Below, one piece after another: positions 6,284 to 6,668 of a stretch of 6,668 nt of DNA. The notes beneath the pieces are model-generated. The model searched no databases and was not told where the DNA came from. It was given only the letters and a program-made list of their open reading frames with translations. The translations under genes and the position numbers were made by a program. Positions within the stretch are counted from its first letter, which is position 1; each line of letters opens with the position of its first letter. The DNA lies in assembly GCA_005889025.1 (NCBI GenBank), contig VBCZ01000069.1, positions 1 to 6,668 of the forward strand, written 5' to 3'. Origin of the DNA: Betaproteobacteria bacterium (GTDB taxonomy: Bacteria; Pseudomonadota; Gammaproteobacteria; Burkholderiales; Casimicrobiaceae).

Positions 6284-6668
6284 CTATTCCGTATGAGGCG
6301 CATGGAATGAGCGGTTGCTCCCCGCCGTGTCGGGTCGATGCCGGTCGTGCGCATCGCGCCACGCCGTCGGACTGCACCCGAACGCCTGCGTGAACCATCT
6401 GGAGAAGGCCGCCGTCCCGGAAAATCCGACCATGCTCGCGATGTCGCAGATGGGTCTGTGGCTCTGAAGCAAGCGCGTGACCATCTCGGACCGCACTTCG
6501 GCTAAAACCGAGGAAAAGGATTCCCCCGTCTCGCTCAAGTGACGGTGCACGGTTCTTCGGTCCACCCCCAGACCCCGCGCGACTTTATCGGTGTTGCACC
6601 GTCCGCTCGAGATCGACACGCGGATCAACTCGCGCACCTTGTCGCCGGCGGATGCCGCCCGGTGCTCC
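6284..6668 (-). CDS. AraC-family transcriptional regulator (C-terminal part)
   Basis: The open frame continues to the right edge, so the start is outside the window; the GTG at 6637 is internal. About 127 residues are visible. They form the AraC DNA-binding domain: first helix-turn-helix CNTDKVARGLGVDRRTVHRHL, linker helix LAEVRSEMVTRLLQSHRP, second helix-turn-helix ICDIASMVGFSGTAAFSRWF, and the closing FGCSPTAWR. The pattern (VRELIRVSISSGRC before the first helix, RRTVHRHLSETGESF after it) is that of the OruR/ArgR-like subgroup with an N-terminal arabinose-binding-like domain. It ends in a short tail of about 20 residues rich in His and Arg. Sixteen nucleotides separate its stop from the next gene on the same strand, so the two are probably co-transcribed; it may regulate genes beyond the window edge. 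Confidence 0.88.
   Translation of the reverse strand, partial: EHRAASAGDKVRELIRVSISSGRCNTDKVARGLGVDRRTVHRHLSETGESFSSVLAEVRSEMVTRLLQSHRPICDIASMVGFSGTAAFSRWFTQAFGCSPTAWRDAHDRHRPDTAGSNRSFHAPHTE

Noticed and set aside
6284..6637. AraC-family protein as a complete 117-residue gene starting at GTG 6637
   Set aside because: The same frame stays open to the window edge and the AraC DNA-binding domain begins before 6637, so the gene is partial.

Overview
The window is high-GC DNA with tightly packed genes, ATGA stop/start overlaps and a Tat signal peptide. This fits a proteobacterium, most likely a betaproteobacterium; that assignment rests on style and protein families only. I see no rRNA, tRNA, CRISPR array or complete insertion sequence.

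Layout. Bases 1-2212 run on the minus strand. They hold an IclR-type regulator (1416-2212, broken), a DUF849/BKACE beta-keto acid cleavage enzyme (586-1419) and the N-terminus of a Tat-exported protein, probably an ABC-transporter solute-binding protein (1-436, cut by the window edge). Bases 2321-5543 run on the plus strand as a three-gene biotin-dependent carboxylase operon: an AccB-type biotin carrier (2321-2842), an AccC-type biotin carboxylase (2839-4171, broken) and a 5S/OadA/PycB-type carboxyltransferase (4168-5543, broken near its C-terminus). The two arms diverge from a 108-bp promoter region (2213-2320) that carries an inverted repeat, which is typical of IclR-controlled loci. Bases 5661-5738 hold a pair of inverted REP-like palindromes, each preceded by GTAG, which also look like a terminator. 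Bases 5749-6668 (minus) hold a small dimeric alpha/beta-barrel-like protein with a WYxxEH motif and, 16 nt upstream of it, the C-terminal half of an AraC-family regulator.

How the genes may work together (inference). Solute uptake, cleavage of a beta-keto acid with acetyl-CoA (BKACE) and carboxylation or transcarboxylation through oxaloacetate/pyruvate chemistry, all under one IclR regulator, would form a small catabolic module for an unknown organic acid. Splitting the carboxylase into AccB-type carrier, AccC and 5S-type carboxyltransferase is an uncommon subunit combination.

The most striking observation is damage. Three of the module's genes (iclR, accC-like, carboxyltransferase) each lose a short internal stretch whose length is not a multiple of three, while the rest of each protein stays well conserved and both gene ends stay in their expected overlaps. 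In the accC-like gene the lost stretch is replaced by a 29-nt segment that is the reverse complement (28/29 matches) of a stretch about 700 bp upstream in the same gene. That is the signature of a template switch, or of a chimeric read or assembly. The locus is therefore either a recently inactivated module or a partly mis-assembled one; the sequence alone cannot decide.
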